Part shown: positions 1 to 8,369 of the stretch, one piece after another
Position numbering within the stretch: the first letter of the stretch is position 1
Layout of the letters: every line of letters starts with the position of its first letter
NCBI GenBank assembly: GCA_965207335.1
Contig: OZ242267.1
Location: 186,001-250,000 of the forward strand
DNA: 64,000 nt
Source of the DNA: G965207335 sp965207335
GTDB lineage: Bacteria > Pseudomonadota > Gammaproteobacteria > PS1 > Pseudothioglobaceae
Reading direction: 5' to 3'
Translations under genes and position numbers: made by a program
The notes under the pieces: model-generated
What the model was told of the DNA's origin: nothing
Databases searched by the model: none
What the model saw: the letters and a program-made list of their open reading frames with translations, nothing else

Positions 1-13
1 AATGACGGTGGGT

Positions 14-430
14 ATAATTCCAATTCGTTATTGTTAGTGCTTTTTTAAAACCACACCGCGAATGTCTCACGACAAAAATGTAAATTACAAGCAAAATCTC
101 TATATGGGGAGTTTGAGGGGCTGTTGTACAGTGAATTGTAATATGAAAATTGGTTCTGCCCCTAATGGAGACCTTTGCACAAACATGAATAATCATCAGA
201 ACCCCGCTTTCCACTCACTTGATAATTTTTATCAAACCAGCTTTAGAACAACTAGGGCAGACTTGATAAAATATCATCAATTAAGCAAAAATCAGAGCTC
301 TGCTAATCATCTCTATTTATGCAAAGATCTCTAATAAAAAAACAATTGCTGTTAGGGGTTTGGGGATACTCCCCAAAGTAAGCTTTGCTTACTATTATGG
401 GTACTTTTTTTAATCGACATTTGGCATAAT
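14..430 (+). repeat. Composite interspersed repeat, copy 1 (carries a nested TIR element)
   Basis: Non-coding repeat unit. It starts around ATAATTCCAATTCGTTATTG, passes TATATGGGGAGTTTGAGG and TTCTGCCCCT, and ends after GGGGATACTCCCC, the hairpin AGTAAGCTTTGCTTACT and AATCGACATTTGGC. Other copies lie near 528-790, 868-1320, 8795-9245, 22490-22905 and 54365-54800, with a partial copy near 11060-11200. This copy is interrupted at 168-331 by the GAGACC inverted-repeat element. An ORF runs across 62-334, but it consists only of repeat sequence and recurs wherever the repeat occurs, so I do not call it a gene. Confidence 0.8.
168..331. mobile_element. GAGACC-family MITE (164 bp, nested)
   Basis: Begins GAGACCTTTGCACAAA and ends TTTATGCAAAGATCTC, an imperfect inverted repeat. 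Flanks are TAATG and TAATA, a near-perfect 5-bp duplication. It interrupts the composite repeat, whose uninterrupted form is seen at 528-790. It is too short for a transposase, so it would have to move in trans. Confidence 0.8.
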
Positions 431-477
431 TCCAATTCGTTATTGTTAGTACTTTTTTAAATCACACCGCTTTTATA

Positions 478-520
478 GCACGAGATTGCCACGCCTTTAT
501 CAAGTCTCGCAATGACGGTT
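478..520. repeat. CGTCATTGCGAG-type short repeat
   Basis: Reads CACGAGATTGCCACGCC, then a short spacer, then TCTCGCAATGACGG. This is one of more than ten copies in intergenic DNA of this window (also near 820, 1330, 5140-5245, 8740, 9280-9400, 11310-11380, 22425, 25618, 54312 and 54870). The two ends are partly self-complementary, so the transcript could fold. All copies lie outside intact genes. Confidence 0.8.
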
Positions 521-527
521 GGTATAA

Positions 528-790
528 TTCCAATCCATTATTCTGGGTGCTTTTTTTCAATAACACCGCGAATGTCTCACGACAAAAATGTAACTTACAG
601 GCACAATGTCTATATGGGGAGTTTGAGGGGCTGTTGTACAATGGTTATAGTGTACAAACTAGTTCTGCCCCTCAATTAAAAAAACAATTGCTGTTAGGGG
701 TTTGGGGATACTCCCCAAAGTAAGCTTTGCTTACTATTATGGGTACTTTTTTTAATCGACATTTGGCATAATTCCAATTCGTTATTGTTA
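528..790 (+). repeat. Composite interspersed repeat, copy 2 (no nested element)
   Basis: Same sequence as copy 1 but without the inner inverted-repeat element: the text runs straight from TTCTGCCCCTCAATTAAAA into AACAATTGCTGTTAGGGG. It therefore serves as the empty-site control showing that the 164-bp element at 168-331 and 1020-1183 is an insertion. No gene is supported here. Confidence 0.75.
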
Positions 791-819
791 GTACTTTTTT
801 AAATCACACCGCTTTTGTA

Positions 820-862
820 GCACGAGATTGCCACGCCTTTTACAAGGATCGCAATGACGGTG
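820..862. repeat. CGTCATTGCGAG-type short repeat
   Basis: GCACGAGATTGCCACGCC followed by ATCGCAATGACGGTGGG. Copy of the short repeat described at 478-520, lying between two copies of the composite repeat. Confidence 0.75.
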
Positions 863-867
863 GGTAT

Positions 868-1320
868 AATTCCAATCCATTATTCTGGGTGCTTTTTTAA
901 AACCACACCGCGAATGTCTCACGACAAAAATGTAAATTACAAGCAAAATCTCTATATGGGGAGTTTGAGGGGCTGTTGTACAGTGAATTGTAATATGAAA
1001 ATTGGTTCTGCCCCTAATGGAGACCTTTGCACAAACATGAATAATCATCAGAACCCCGCTTTCCACTCACTTGATAATTTTTATCAAACCAGCTTTAGAA
1101 CAACTAGGGCAGACTTGATAAAATATCATCAATTAAGTAAAAATCAGAGCTCTGCTAATCATCTCTATTTATGCAAAGATCTCTAATAAAAAAACAATTG
1201 CTGTTAGGGGTTTGGGGATACTCCCCAAAGTAAGCTTTGCTTACTATTATGGGTACTTTTTTTAATCGACATTTGGCATAATTCCAATTCGTTATTGTTA
1301 GTACTTTTTTAAATCACACT
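868..1320 (+). repeat. Composite interspersed repeat, copy 3 (carries a nested TIR element)
   Basis: Almost identical to copy 1, including the nested 164-bp element at the same internal position. The nested form was therefore probably duplicated as a whole rather than hit twice independently. A 110-aa ORF at 854-1186 reads through it and is judged spurious. Confidence 0.75.
1020..1183. mobile_element. GAGACC-family MITE (164 bp, nested)
   Basis: Same ends and nearly the same interior as the element at 168-331 (one visible difference, AAGTAAAAATC against AAGCAAAAATC). Inverted termini GAGACCTTTGCAC and GCAAAGATCTC. Confidence 0.8.
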
Positions 1321-1329
1321 GCATTTGCA

Positions 1330-1374
1330 AGACGAGATTGCCACGCCTTTTTACAAGTCTCGCAATGACGATAG
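1330..1374. repeat. CGTCATTGCGAG-type short repeat
   Basis: ACGAGATTGCCACGCC, spacer, TCTCGCAATGACGATAGG. It lies about 45 bp downstream of the stop codon of the minus-strand LysE-family gene and marks the end of the repeat nest at 1-1400. Confidence 0.7.
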
Positions 1375-1416
1375 GCATAATTCCAATTTATTAACAACTA
1401 CTTATTTAATTAAGAT

Positions 1417-2025
1417 TTAAGGTGTAACAAAATAATTAGAAAAAGCAGGGATTATTGATACAACTAATAATACTGCCATTGTCCTATTAAAAATTCGGTA
1501 GGATTTTGGCTTTTGTATGATTTTTGTTAAGATTATGCCAAAAGTAAGCCAAAAACTAGCACTAAAAATATCAACAAATAAAAAGACCGTAGCTATTACT
1601 AGTGTTTGTGAGTATATATTAACACTACTTGTAGTAAATATTGTAATGGCACTTACGGCAATAATCCACGCCTTAGGATTTATCCATTGAAAGAGTACTG
1701 CTTGAAAAAAACTAAATGGTTTACTTGTTTCATTGCCTAAGTCTTGTTTTACTGTTGTGGCTATTTTATAGGCAAGAAATAATAAATATCCAAACCCAGC
1801 TATTTTTAATACTTGATAAAGTATTGGATATTCATTAAAAATAATGCTACCACCAGAACCAATAAAAATTACTAAAATTGGAAAACCAATACATACCCCA
1901 ACTAAATGCGGTAGGCTTTTTTTGATGCCAAAATTTAGCCCAGAACTCATTAACATTATGTTATTAGGGCCAGGGGTTATAGTCGTTAGTAGGGCAAATA
2001 ATATTATATTAGCAATAAGTTCCAT
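1417..2025 (-). CDS. LysE/RhtB family amino-acid exporter (paralog 1)
   Basis: Inner-membrane transporter of the LysE/RhtB family, which exports amino acids or related small molecules; the substrate cannot be told from sequence. The 202-aa protein has the family's N-terminal TPGPNN motif near residue 18, about six hydrophobic segments, and QWINPKAW near residue 113, which is the conserved NPK signature. The start is preceded by AAGGATAAAT. It lies directly downstream of a paralog in the same direction (25-bp gap), so the two look like a tandem duplication transcribed together. Long stretches are almost identical to the neighbour at DNA level, while the N- and C-terminal parts differ more. Confidence 0.88.
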   Translation of the reverse strand: MELIANIILFALLTTITPGPNNIMLMSSGLNFGIKKSLPHLVGVCIGFPILVIFIGSGGSIIFNEYPILYQVLKIAGFGYLLFLAYKIATTVKQDLGNETSKPFSFFQAVLFQWINPKAWIIAVSAITIFTTSSVNIYSQTLVIATVFLFVDIFSASFWLTFGIILTKIIQKPKSYRIFNRTMAVLLVVSIIPAFSNYFVTP

Positions 2026-2050
2026 ATTTATCCTTGGTTATTTTTTATTA

Positions 2051-2650
2051 CTAAAAATTACTAAATATAGCTGGAATTATTGACAAAATTAATAATACTG
2101 CCATTGTCCTATTAAAAATTCGGTAGGATTTTGGCTTTTGTATTATTTTTTTTAAAGTTGTGCCAAAAATAAGCCAAGTACCAGAGCCTAAAATATCAGC
2201 ACATAAAAAGACCGTAGCTATTATTAGTGTTTGTGAGTATATACTAGCACTACTTGTGGTAAATATTGTAATACCACCTACAGCCATAATCCAAGATTTA
2301 GGGTTTACCCACTGGAAAAGTGCAGTTTGAAAAAAAGTAAATGGCTTATTTGTTTTATTGCCTAAGTCTTGTTTTACTGTTGTGGCTATTTTATAGGCAA
2401 GAAATAACAAATATCCAAACCCAGCTATTTTTAATATTTGATAAAGTATTGGGTATTTATTAAAAATAAAACTACCACCAAAACCAACAAAAATTACTAA
2501 CATTGTAAACCCAATACATACCCCAGTTAGATTTGGCAGGCTTTTTCTTATGCCAAAATTTAACCCAGAATTCATAAGTATTATATTACTAGGACCAGGG
2601 GACATAGTTGTTAGTAGGGCAAATAATATTAAGTTATTAATAAGCTCCAT
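2051..2650 (-). CDS. LysE/RhtB family amino-acid exporter (paralog 2)
   Basis: A 199-aa membrane protein of the LysE/RhtB export family with MSPGPSN near residue 16 and QWVNPKSW near residue 113. It is the upstream member of a tandem pair and is preceded by AAAGGATAAA, a good ribosome-binding site. The middle of the protein (about residues 70-100) is almost the same as in the downstream paralog, and so is its DNA, which suggests recent duplication or gene conversion. Substrate unknown. The ~170 bp up to the divergent gene at 2823 must hold both promoters. Confidence 0.88.
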   Translation of the reverse strand: MELINNLILFALLTTMSPGPSNIILMNSGLNFGIRKSLPNLTGVCIGFTMLVIFVGFGGSFIFNKYPILYQILKIAGFGYLLFLAYKIATTVKQDLGNKTNKPFTFFQTALFQWVNPKSWIMAVGGITIFTTSSASIYSQTLIIATVFLCADILGSGTWLIFGTTLKKIIQKPKSYRIFNRTMAVLLILSIIPAIFSNF

Positions 2651-2822
2651 TTTATCCTTTATTATTTTTTTACTATTTTAAGTGATACTATATGTAAAAT
2701 ATTATTTACAGAGTGTTTTTATATTTTATACATTAAAAAGTACAGCACTAAAAAATAATATTTTTTGTACTTTTGTTTATGAGTATTCTTATAAGTAGTA
2801 CCAAATAGGTTAAAATCTCTAT

Positions 2823-5099
2823 ATGTACACGGCTAAAATAATCATCTTATTAAGTGCTATATTTTTTTTAACCCCCAGTATATCTGCTCAAACAACAATG
2901 ACACTACACCAAGCATACCTTGATAAAGGCACAGACTATAAGCCTAGAACCACACATCTTAATAAAGACGGCTCGCCTAAGTTTATCAATAATTTAATTT
3001 TTGAATCATCGCCCTATTTATTACAACACGCTCATAATCCAGTTAATTGGCATAGTTGGGGCGATAAGGCACTTAATAAAGCTAAAAAAGAGAATAAGCT
3101 AATTCTACTTTCAATTGGCTATGCTACTTGTCATTGGTGTCATGTAATGGAAGAAGAGAGTTTTGATACTGAGATTGTCGCAAACGAAATAAATAAAAAT
3201 TTTATTGCTATTAAAGTTGATAGGGAAGTACGCCCTGATATTGATAGTGTTTTTATGGCAGCGGTACAACTTATTAATCGTCAAGGTGGCTGGCCGTTAA
3301 ATATGTTTCTTACTCCTGATGGCGAGGCTTTTTTTGGTGGTACTTATTTTCCACAACAAAATTTTTTATCAGTATTAGCTCAAGTCAATAACATTTGGCA
3401 CAAAGAACCACAAACAGTAATAAAACAAGCAACAGAAATAAAACAAATTTTACAACAAGCACAACGACAAACAAAAACTAAGCAAAAACTAGAAATACAA
3501 GTATCACAACAAGCTATAACAGGAATTTTAAATAGTTTTGATGATTTACAAGGTGGTTTTGGACAAGCACCAAAATTCCCCCATGAAAGTATGCTGTTAT
3601 TATTACTACAAGAGCAACAAAGACAGCCCACAAAAGAAGTATTAAATGCTATTGAACTAAGCCTACAAGCTATGGCACAAGGAGGCTTATACGATGTTGT
3701 AGCAGGTGGTTTTGCTAGATATTCTACTGATAATGCATGGCTGGTACCACATTTTGAAAAAATGCTTTATAACCAAGCCCAACTAGCACTTATTTATGCT
3801 AAGGCCTATCAATTAACTAATAAACCATTGTATAAGAGAATAGCTAGGCAAACCTTAGATTATGTTGTAAGAGAAATGCAGGCAAAAGCAGGGGGTTTTT
3901 ATTCTGCTACCGATGCAGATAGTGAGGGCGAAGAGGGGACATTTTTTATCTGGGATAATAAAGAATTACAGCAAATACTAAGTGCAGATGAGTTCAAGGT
4001 AGCAAGTGAGATATTTGATTTTAGCAATAACACTGTATTTGAAGATAAGCATATTATCCGCTACTTGTCTTTGGATACAAACCCAGAGTTATTTAGCAAA
4101 GCCGATGCTATTACTGATAAACTTTATAAGGTTCGTCAAAAGCGAATACCACCGTTATTAGATAATAAAATTTTACTATCTTGGAATGCAATGATGGCTA
4201 GTACTTTTATCAAAGCAGGAGTAATTTTAAATGATGATAAATACATTAACACTGCTAGTAAAACTCTTAAATTTTTACAATCATTTAAGCAAAACGGACA
4301 ATTAAAAAGAGTACTATTAGGCAATCAATACAATACAGATGCCTTGCTTGAGGATTATGGCTATTTGATTAATTTACATTTAGATTTGTATGATTATTCG
4401 CTTGATAATAATTACTTAAAACAAGCAAAAGAGTTAATGAATACGGCTATTACAGAATTTTGGGATAAGGAATATTATGGCTTTTTTGATACTAAGGCAA
4501 AATATTTATATGTTAAACTAAAAAATGCTGACGATGGAGCAATACCTAGTGCTAATGCGGTAATATTTATAGCATTAACGCGTTTATTATTAAGAGATAA
4601 TGACAATAATTACCAAGAATACGCTGATAAACTAGTTACTGCTTTTAGTCAAAATATAGCAAGTAATCCGCAGTATTATTCAATTATGATAATAGGCTTA
4701 AATAATTTATCACAAAGTGAGTTAGGCATAAGACAATGGCTATATAAAGGCAAAATAAGTGCCAAATTAAGTAAAATTAATAATGTTTATAAGTTAAATA
4801 TTAATATGGCAGACGGTTATCATATAAATAGCAATAAACCTTTACAAAAAGATTTAATTGCTACTAGTATTGAAAATTTAGATAGCAAAAATTGGCAAAT
4901 TACAAATATTAGCTATCCAAAAGCAGAATATCAAAAACTTGCATTTAGCAAAGATAAATTAGAAGTTTATACAAAAGATATAGCACTAGAATTAAACTTA
5001 GTACAAAAATCAAAAACTTATACTAAACCTAAGCTAAAACTAACACTACAAGCCTGTAATGACACTGTATGTCTAGCGCCTGTTAGTACAGAATTGTAA
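2823..5099 (+). CDS. Secreted DUF255 (YyaL/SSP411-like) thioredoxin-fold protein with C-terminal DsbD-alpha-like domain
   Basis: A 758-aa protein of the YyaL/spermatogenesis-associated-20-like family. An N-terminal signal peptide (hydrophobic residues 5-18, ending near SISAQ) predicts export. A DUF255 thioredoxin-like domain follows, with SSPYLLQHAHNPVNW near residue 62 and the CHWCHVM motif near residue 101, then a long helical region resembling the (alpha/alpha)6 barrel of sugar epimerases. The last ~115 residues (YHINSNKP near 662, then QACNDTVCLAP near 743) resemble the N-terminal domain of the DsbD disulfide reductase, with its cysteine pair. Members lacking a signal peptide and this tail are usual, so this looks like a periplasmic version that may receive electrons. 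Exact role unknown. Confidence 0.85.
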   Translation: MYTAKIIILLSAIFFLTPSISAQTTMTLHQAYLDKGTDYKPRTTHLNKDGSPKFINNLIFESSPYLLQHAHNPVNWHSWGDKALNKAKKENKLILLSIGYATCHWCHVMEEESFDTEIVANEINKNFIAIKVDREVRPDIDSVFMAAVQLINRQGGWPLNMFLTPDGEAFFGGTYFPQQNFLSVLAQVNNIWHKEPQTVIKQATEIKQILQQAQRQTKTKQKLEIQVSQQAITGILNSFDDLQGGFGQAPKFPHESMLLLLLQEQQRQPTKEVLNAIELSLQAMAQGGLYDVVAGGFARYSTDNAWLVPHFEKMLYNQAQLALIYAKAYQLTNKPLYKRIARQTLDYVVREMQAKAGGFYSATDADSEGEEGTFFIWDNKELQQILSADEFKVASEIFDFSNNTVFEDKHIIRYLSLDTNPELFSKADAITDKLYKVRQKRIPPLLDNKILLSWNAMMASTFIKAGVILNDDKYINTASKTLKFLQSFKQNGQLKRVLLGNQYNTDALLEDYGYLINLHLDLYDYSLDNNYLKQAKELMNTAITEFWDKEYYGFFDTKAKYLYVKLKNADDGAIPSANAVIFIALTRLLLRDNDNNYQEYADKLVTAFSQNIASNPQYYSIMIIGLNNLSQSELGIRQWLYKGKISAKLSKINNVYKLNINMADGYHINSNKPLQKDLIATSIENLDSKNWQITNISYPKAEYQKLAFSKDKLEVYTKDIALELNLVQKSKTYTKPKLKLTLQACNDTVCLAPVSTEL

Positions 5100-5139
5100 A
5101 ATATCAAGTAAATCCTCTGGCTTGAGCTTTAGTAAAAAT

Positions 5140-5250
5140 TACCCTCATCATTGCAAGCCTTTGTAAAAGGCGTGGCAATCTCATCCTACAACACACCCAT
5201 CGTCATTGCGAGACTTAAAAAAGGCATAACAATCTCATCTTACAAGTACA
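5140..5250. repeat. Two CGTCATTGCGAG-type short repeats in the 5100-5410 gap
   Basis: CATTGCAAGCCTTTGTAAAAGGCGTGGC and CGTCATTGCGAGACTTAAAA lie back to back in the intergenic gap 5100-5410. The rest of the gap (5290-5410) shares a segment of roughly 85 bp with 22945-23033 and probably carries the promoter of the methyltransferase gene. Confidence 0.65.
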
Positions 5251-5410
5251 GTATAATTATTTAAAATTAAGGTTTACATATTACTTTTTAATAGTATTAA
5301 ATAAAAAATGATAAAAATAGTGCTAAAATTTACCAAATAAATGTACAGTCAAATGGGGGGAACCTTATTATGTCCCTTATTTTTAAATTCGTAGTCAATA
5401 ATATAGAGTT

Positions 5411-6479
5411 ATGATTATCAATAAATCAAAAATATTGCAGGTATTTTCACAACTAAAAACAGAGCAAACTATTACATCGCTAAGAAATACGGTATTGCAT
5501 TTAAGACAACAATTAACTAATTCAAAATCAGATAAAACTGGACTTATAAATATTGACTCTAATGGCGATACAATAAAAATTACTCAAAAATATTTGTTTG
5601 ATGAAATTAAGCAAATCAAAGAAGCTAAAACATTTAGAGAGAGCAAAATATTATATTGAACGGTTTGAAAAAGGTATTACTAAAATTAAAACTAATAAAA
5701 TTAATGATATTAATTTAAATCGTTGGAAAGAATGCACAGACATTTATACTGATAGTTTATGGATTTGTGATAAAAGAGATAATTCAGGCATTCATACAGC
5801 AGGTTATTGGGGTAATTTTATTCCACAAATACCCAATCAAATGATAAAGCGTTACACCAAAAAAGGTGATTATGTTTTAGATACATTTCTTGGTTGCGGA
5901 ACAACTTTAATTGAAAGTCAAAGATTAGGCAGACATGGAATTGGCATTGAACTTCAAGAGAATGTAGCCCAAAAAGCACGCAATTTTATATCTTTAGAAC
6001 CAAATAAGCATAAAGTTATCATTGATGTTGTTAATGGCGATAGTGCTACTGTTGATTATAAATTACTTCTTAAAAAACACGGACAAAAATCCGTACAACT
6101 TTTAATCATGCACCCGCCTTATTTTGATATTATTAAATTCAGTAATAACCCAAAAGACTTGTCTAATGCTTCTTCGGTAGAAGTATTTTTAAAAATGATG
6201 AATAAAGTAGTTGATAATGCCTCATCAGTTTTAGACAAAGGCAGATATTTTGCTTTGGTAATTGGTGATAAGTATCATAAAGGAGAATGGATACCACTAG
6301 GTTTTTTAGCCATGAATGAAGTTATGAAAATGGGATATTCTTTAAAAAGCGTAATTGTAAAAAACTTTGAAGAAACAACAGGAAAGCGTAACCAAAAAGA
6401 ATTATGGCATTATAGGGCTTTAGCTGGTGGATTTTATATCTTTAAACACGAGTATATTTTTCTCTTTAAGAAAAAATAA
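5411..6479 (+). pseudogene. DNA methyltransferase (N6/N4 amino-MTase), frameshifted
   Basis: Two overlapping ORFs form one protein. The first (5411-5659) gives an 82-aa N-terminus with a helical, coiled-coil-like stretch. The second frame continues to 6479 and holds the catalytic domain. The frames meet in the dinucleotide run GAGAGAG near 5638: reading KTFRE and then shifting gives RAKYYIERFEKG. The catalytic part shows the SAM motif DTFLGCGTTLIESQ (residues ~95-108 of the second ORF) and MHPPYFD near 171, a D/N/S-PPY-type motif IV with His in the first position. No restriction endonuclease lies beside it. It may be inactive, or switched on and off by slippage in the run. A start inside the second frame (5598) would still give the whole catalytic domain. 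Confidence 0.72.
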
Positions 6480-6488
6480 GGTTTAAAT

Positions 6489-6599
6489 ATGATTAAACAT
6501 CCATTTAATGAAGGAACAAAACTAGCACGAATTTTTACTATTTTATCAGATAGTAAATGGCATTGTGGCAATCTTATCTTACAAATATGGTGTAATTAA
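6489..6599 (+). pseudogene. Truncated ORF after the methyltransferase
   Basis: An ORF starts 10 bp after the methyltransferase (MIKHPFNEGTKLARIFTILS, then DSKWHCG) and then runs into sequence resembling the CGTCATTGCGAG-type repeat (GGCAATCTTATCTTACAA) before a stop. The first ~30 residues look like the start of a real protein, possibly a partner of the methyltransferase. The rest has been replaced by repeat DNA. Function unknown. Confidence 0.45.
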
Positions 6600-6730
6600 G
6601 TATTGTGTCCCTAAAACTCTTATGTAAGGTGTTTTATTATAGCATAAGTATATGGTTGTGTTTTAAGTTAATGGCATTAATACTGACCTCATTTATTACC
6701 TTTGCAAATAATTTTGAGTTCATAATAACT

Positions 6731-6787
6731 TATAACGCTTGAATTCAGCGAGCTGCGTAAGCAGTCCGCTGGAAGTGTTTGTTAGGT
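6731..6787 (-). other. Integron attC recombination site (end of cassette 2)
   Basis: Read on the minus strand, the site begins ACCTAAC (consensus RYYYAAC) and ends GTTATAA (consensus GTTRRRY). The inner arms CCAGCGGACTGCTTACGCAG and CTCGCTGAATTCAAGCG form an imperfect hairpin. Its layout and arm sequence (CTTGAATTCAGC with GCTGGAA) resemble the short attC sites of mobile integrons such as the aadA type. It lies 100 bp beyond the stop of the Sel1 ORF at 6888-7154, the expected place for the end of a cassette. Confidence 0.82.
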
Positions 6788-6887
6788 GCTTTTGTAATCA
6801 TAAGTTGTTGCTACTAAAAATATTTAAAATAAAAGGGTAGCGTCCCTATTATTTTATTCTCTCTTTGATTCTATGATTCTATTTCCT

Positions 6888-7154
6888 TTATTTTTTAATC
6901 CAAGAGGGTGGTACCCCCATTTTTATCATATCTTCTTCGTTATAGCCAAAGAGGGGACCATCCCCTTGATAATAACCTAAGCGGATTGCCTTTTGGAAAT
7001 ATTCTCTCGCTTTAGAGACATCTTTCTCAACACCATTTCCTACGGCATAGAATAGGGCAACATTATAACAACTTTGTCCATTTCCCAATAAATCACAAAG
7101 CTCTTTTTGAACCTTAAATTTTCTAACATCAAGCGAAAACATATCCATAAACAT
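6888..7154 (-). CDS. Short Sel1-repeat protein (integron cassette 2, second ORF)
   Basis: An 88-aa protein with one clear Sel1-like (TPR-related) repeat: CYNVALFYAVGNGVEKDVSK, then AREYFQKAIRLGYYQG. Such repeats mediate protein-protein contacts, and nothing indicates a catalytic activity. No signal peptide is seen. It shares a cassette with the 143-aa Sel1 gene upstream (117-bp gap) and is followed by an attC site. It might be a 3' fragment of a longer Sel1 protein, as its N-terminus (MFMDMFSLDVRKFKVQKELC) is not repeat-like. Role in the cell unknown. Confidence 0.6.
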   Translation of the reverse strand: MFMDMFSLDVRKFKVQKELCDLLGNGQSCYNVALFYAVGNGVEKDVSKAREYFQKAIRLGYYQGDGPLFGYNEEDMIKMGVPPSWIKK

Positions 7155-7271
7155 AATTAACTCCGATTAAAATTATCAATAATAAGTTCCTCTATTTCCC
7201 TCCCATAAAGAAATAAAATACCAAATGTAAAAGCGATAAAATAAAACAATAACTTGCATTTAATTCATACT

Positions 7272-7703
7272 TTATTGGCTTAGTTGAGAATAATTTTCAC
7301 AACCTTTTTGAAAGCCTAACCGACAAGCCTTTTTATAGTATTCTGCTGCCTTATCAATATCTTTTTTGCCGATTGAACCTACCTCGTATATTGTTCCAAG
7401 GTTAGAGCAACCATTACCGTTATCTAAATCACAGGCTTTTTGAAAATATTCAACTGCTTTAAAAATATCTTCTTCAACGCCATCACCGTATTTATACATC
7501 CATCCAAGATTAGAACATGCACTTCCCGAACCAAATTTACAGGCTTTTTGTAGATATTCTACCGCTTTAGAGTAATCTTGTACGACATCATCGCCTTTAT
7601 AATGCATAATACCAATATTACGACAAGCATCACCATCCCCTGAATTGCATGATTTTTGCCATCTATCATAGCCACCAAACAATTTCATTATTTGTTGCCA
7701 CAT
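7272..7703 (-). CDS. Sel1-repeat protein (integron cassette 2, first ORF)
   Basis: A 143-aa protein with three to four tandem Sel1 repeats, each with the pattern G-x-A-C-x-N-L-G-x-x-Y-x-x-G near residues 24-35, 60-72 and 97-109, and YFQKAC/YLQKAC helices between them. It has no signal peptide. The start ATG is preceded by AGGAGG, a near-perfect ribosome-binding site that is itself part of the upstream attC core GTTAGGAGG. Cassette genes like this are mobile between integrons. Sel1 proteins often act as adaptors or toxin-immunity-like partners, but no specific role can be assigned here. Confidence 0.75.
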   Translation of the reverse strand: MWQQIMKLFGGYDRWQKSCNSGDGDACRNIGIMHYKGDDVVQDYSKAVEYLQKACKFGSGSACSNLGWMYKYGDGVEEDIFKAVEYFQKACDLDNGNGCSNLGTIYEVGSIGKKDIDKAAEYYKKACRLGFQKGCENYSQLSQ

Positions 7704-7710
7704 GCTTCCT

Positions 7711-7766
7711 CCTAACGCTTGAATTCAGCCGACGCGTAAGCGGTCGGCTGGAATGATTTGTTATAT
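7711..7766 (-). other. Integron attC recombination site (end of cassette 1)
   Basis: On the minus strand it starts ATATAAC, ends GTTAGGA, and contains the long hairpin arms CCAGCCGACCGCTTACG and CGTCGGCTGAATTCAAGCG. The arms closely resemble aadA-type attC sites. The stop codon of the lipoprotein gene (7761-7763) lies inside the first core site, and the ribosome-binding site of the next cassette gene begins in the second, so the two cassettes are packed with no spare DNA. Confidence 0.85.
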
Positions 7767-8369
7767 TGATGTATTGCACACTACACCCCCTTCCTTTAAT
7801 AAGTTTTGGATATATTTCTTATAAGATTTATGGCCATTTAGTTGAATTGTAGCATTTGGATTTTGCTTCTTAAATTCCTTATTGAAAACAATACTCTGCC
7901 TAAACTTTTCGCAAGCCTTACCCATTAAATTGGCGGTTCCATAAGTGAACCCCATGTGAAGGTAAACATTTGTTAATTTATCAAGATTGTTACTATCTTT
8001 AAAAATCTTTGCCGCCTTTTCAAAATATTCTATAGATTTCACATATCTGTTATCGTATGTGATACTTTTATCTAAGAATCCATATTTTCTATAGCGACTT
8101 TCGTGCCGTTCAACAGCATAAGAACGCAAAAATATTCCATATGCAACATACGCCTCTGCTAAACCAAATGCATTATTGTTACTTTGGTAGATTGTAATAG
8201 ATTCTTTAATAAGCGGTTCTGCTCGTAGAGGTCTTTGTTTTTCATCAAATAACCAGTAAGCATCAGCAATTTTTTGTTTTGGGTTGTTTGTGGACAAAAC
8301 ACCCACTGCCGCACATCCTGTTAAAAAAAATCCAGCAAATAATACAATAACTATTTTTAGGTTATTCAT
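7761..8369 (-). CDS. Predicted lipoprotein with TPR-like helices (integron cassette 1)
   Basis: A 202-aa protein with a type II signal peptide: hydrophobic residues 5-17 followed by the lipobox LTGC (Cys19), so it is probably anchored in the outer or inner membrane. The mature part contains helix pairs (AEAYVAYGIF; SIEYFEKAAKIFKDSNN; VYLHMGFTYGTANLMG) typical of TPR-like repeats. Its gene is the first cassette next to the truncated integron integrase, the position expected to be best expressed from an integron promoter. No homolog with a known function is recognised. ATG preceded by GGAGTGAAGA. Confidence 0.7.
   Translation of the reverse strand: MNNLKIVIVLFAGFFLTGCAAVGVLSTNNPKQKIADAYWLFDEKQRPLRAEPLIKESITIYQSNNNAFGLAEAYVAYGIFLRSYAVERHESRYRKYGFLDKSITYDNRYVKSIEYFEKAAKIFKDSNNLDKLTNVYLHMGFTYGTANLMGKACEKFRQSIVFNKEFKKQNPNATIQLNGHKSYKKYIQNLLKEGGVVCNTSI

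Noticed and set aside
168..331. Assigning the GAGACC element to a named IS family
   Set aside because: No transposase is present, and the 5-bp duplications with these ends do not let me decide the parent family from memory.
62..1186. ORFs of 90, 92 and 110 aa at 62-334, 788-1066 and 854-1186
   Set aside because: They lie wholly within interspersed repeats; the same peptide text recurs on another strand and place (8957-9166). No ribosome-binding site and no family match.
6888..7703. Treating the two Sel1 ORFs as one frameshifted gene
   Set aside because: They are separated by 117 bp that contains a convincing gap with stops and the second has its own start; a single-gene origin remains possible but is not shown.
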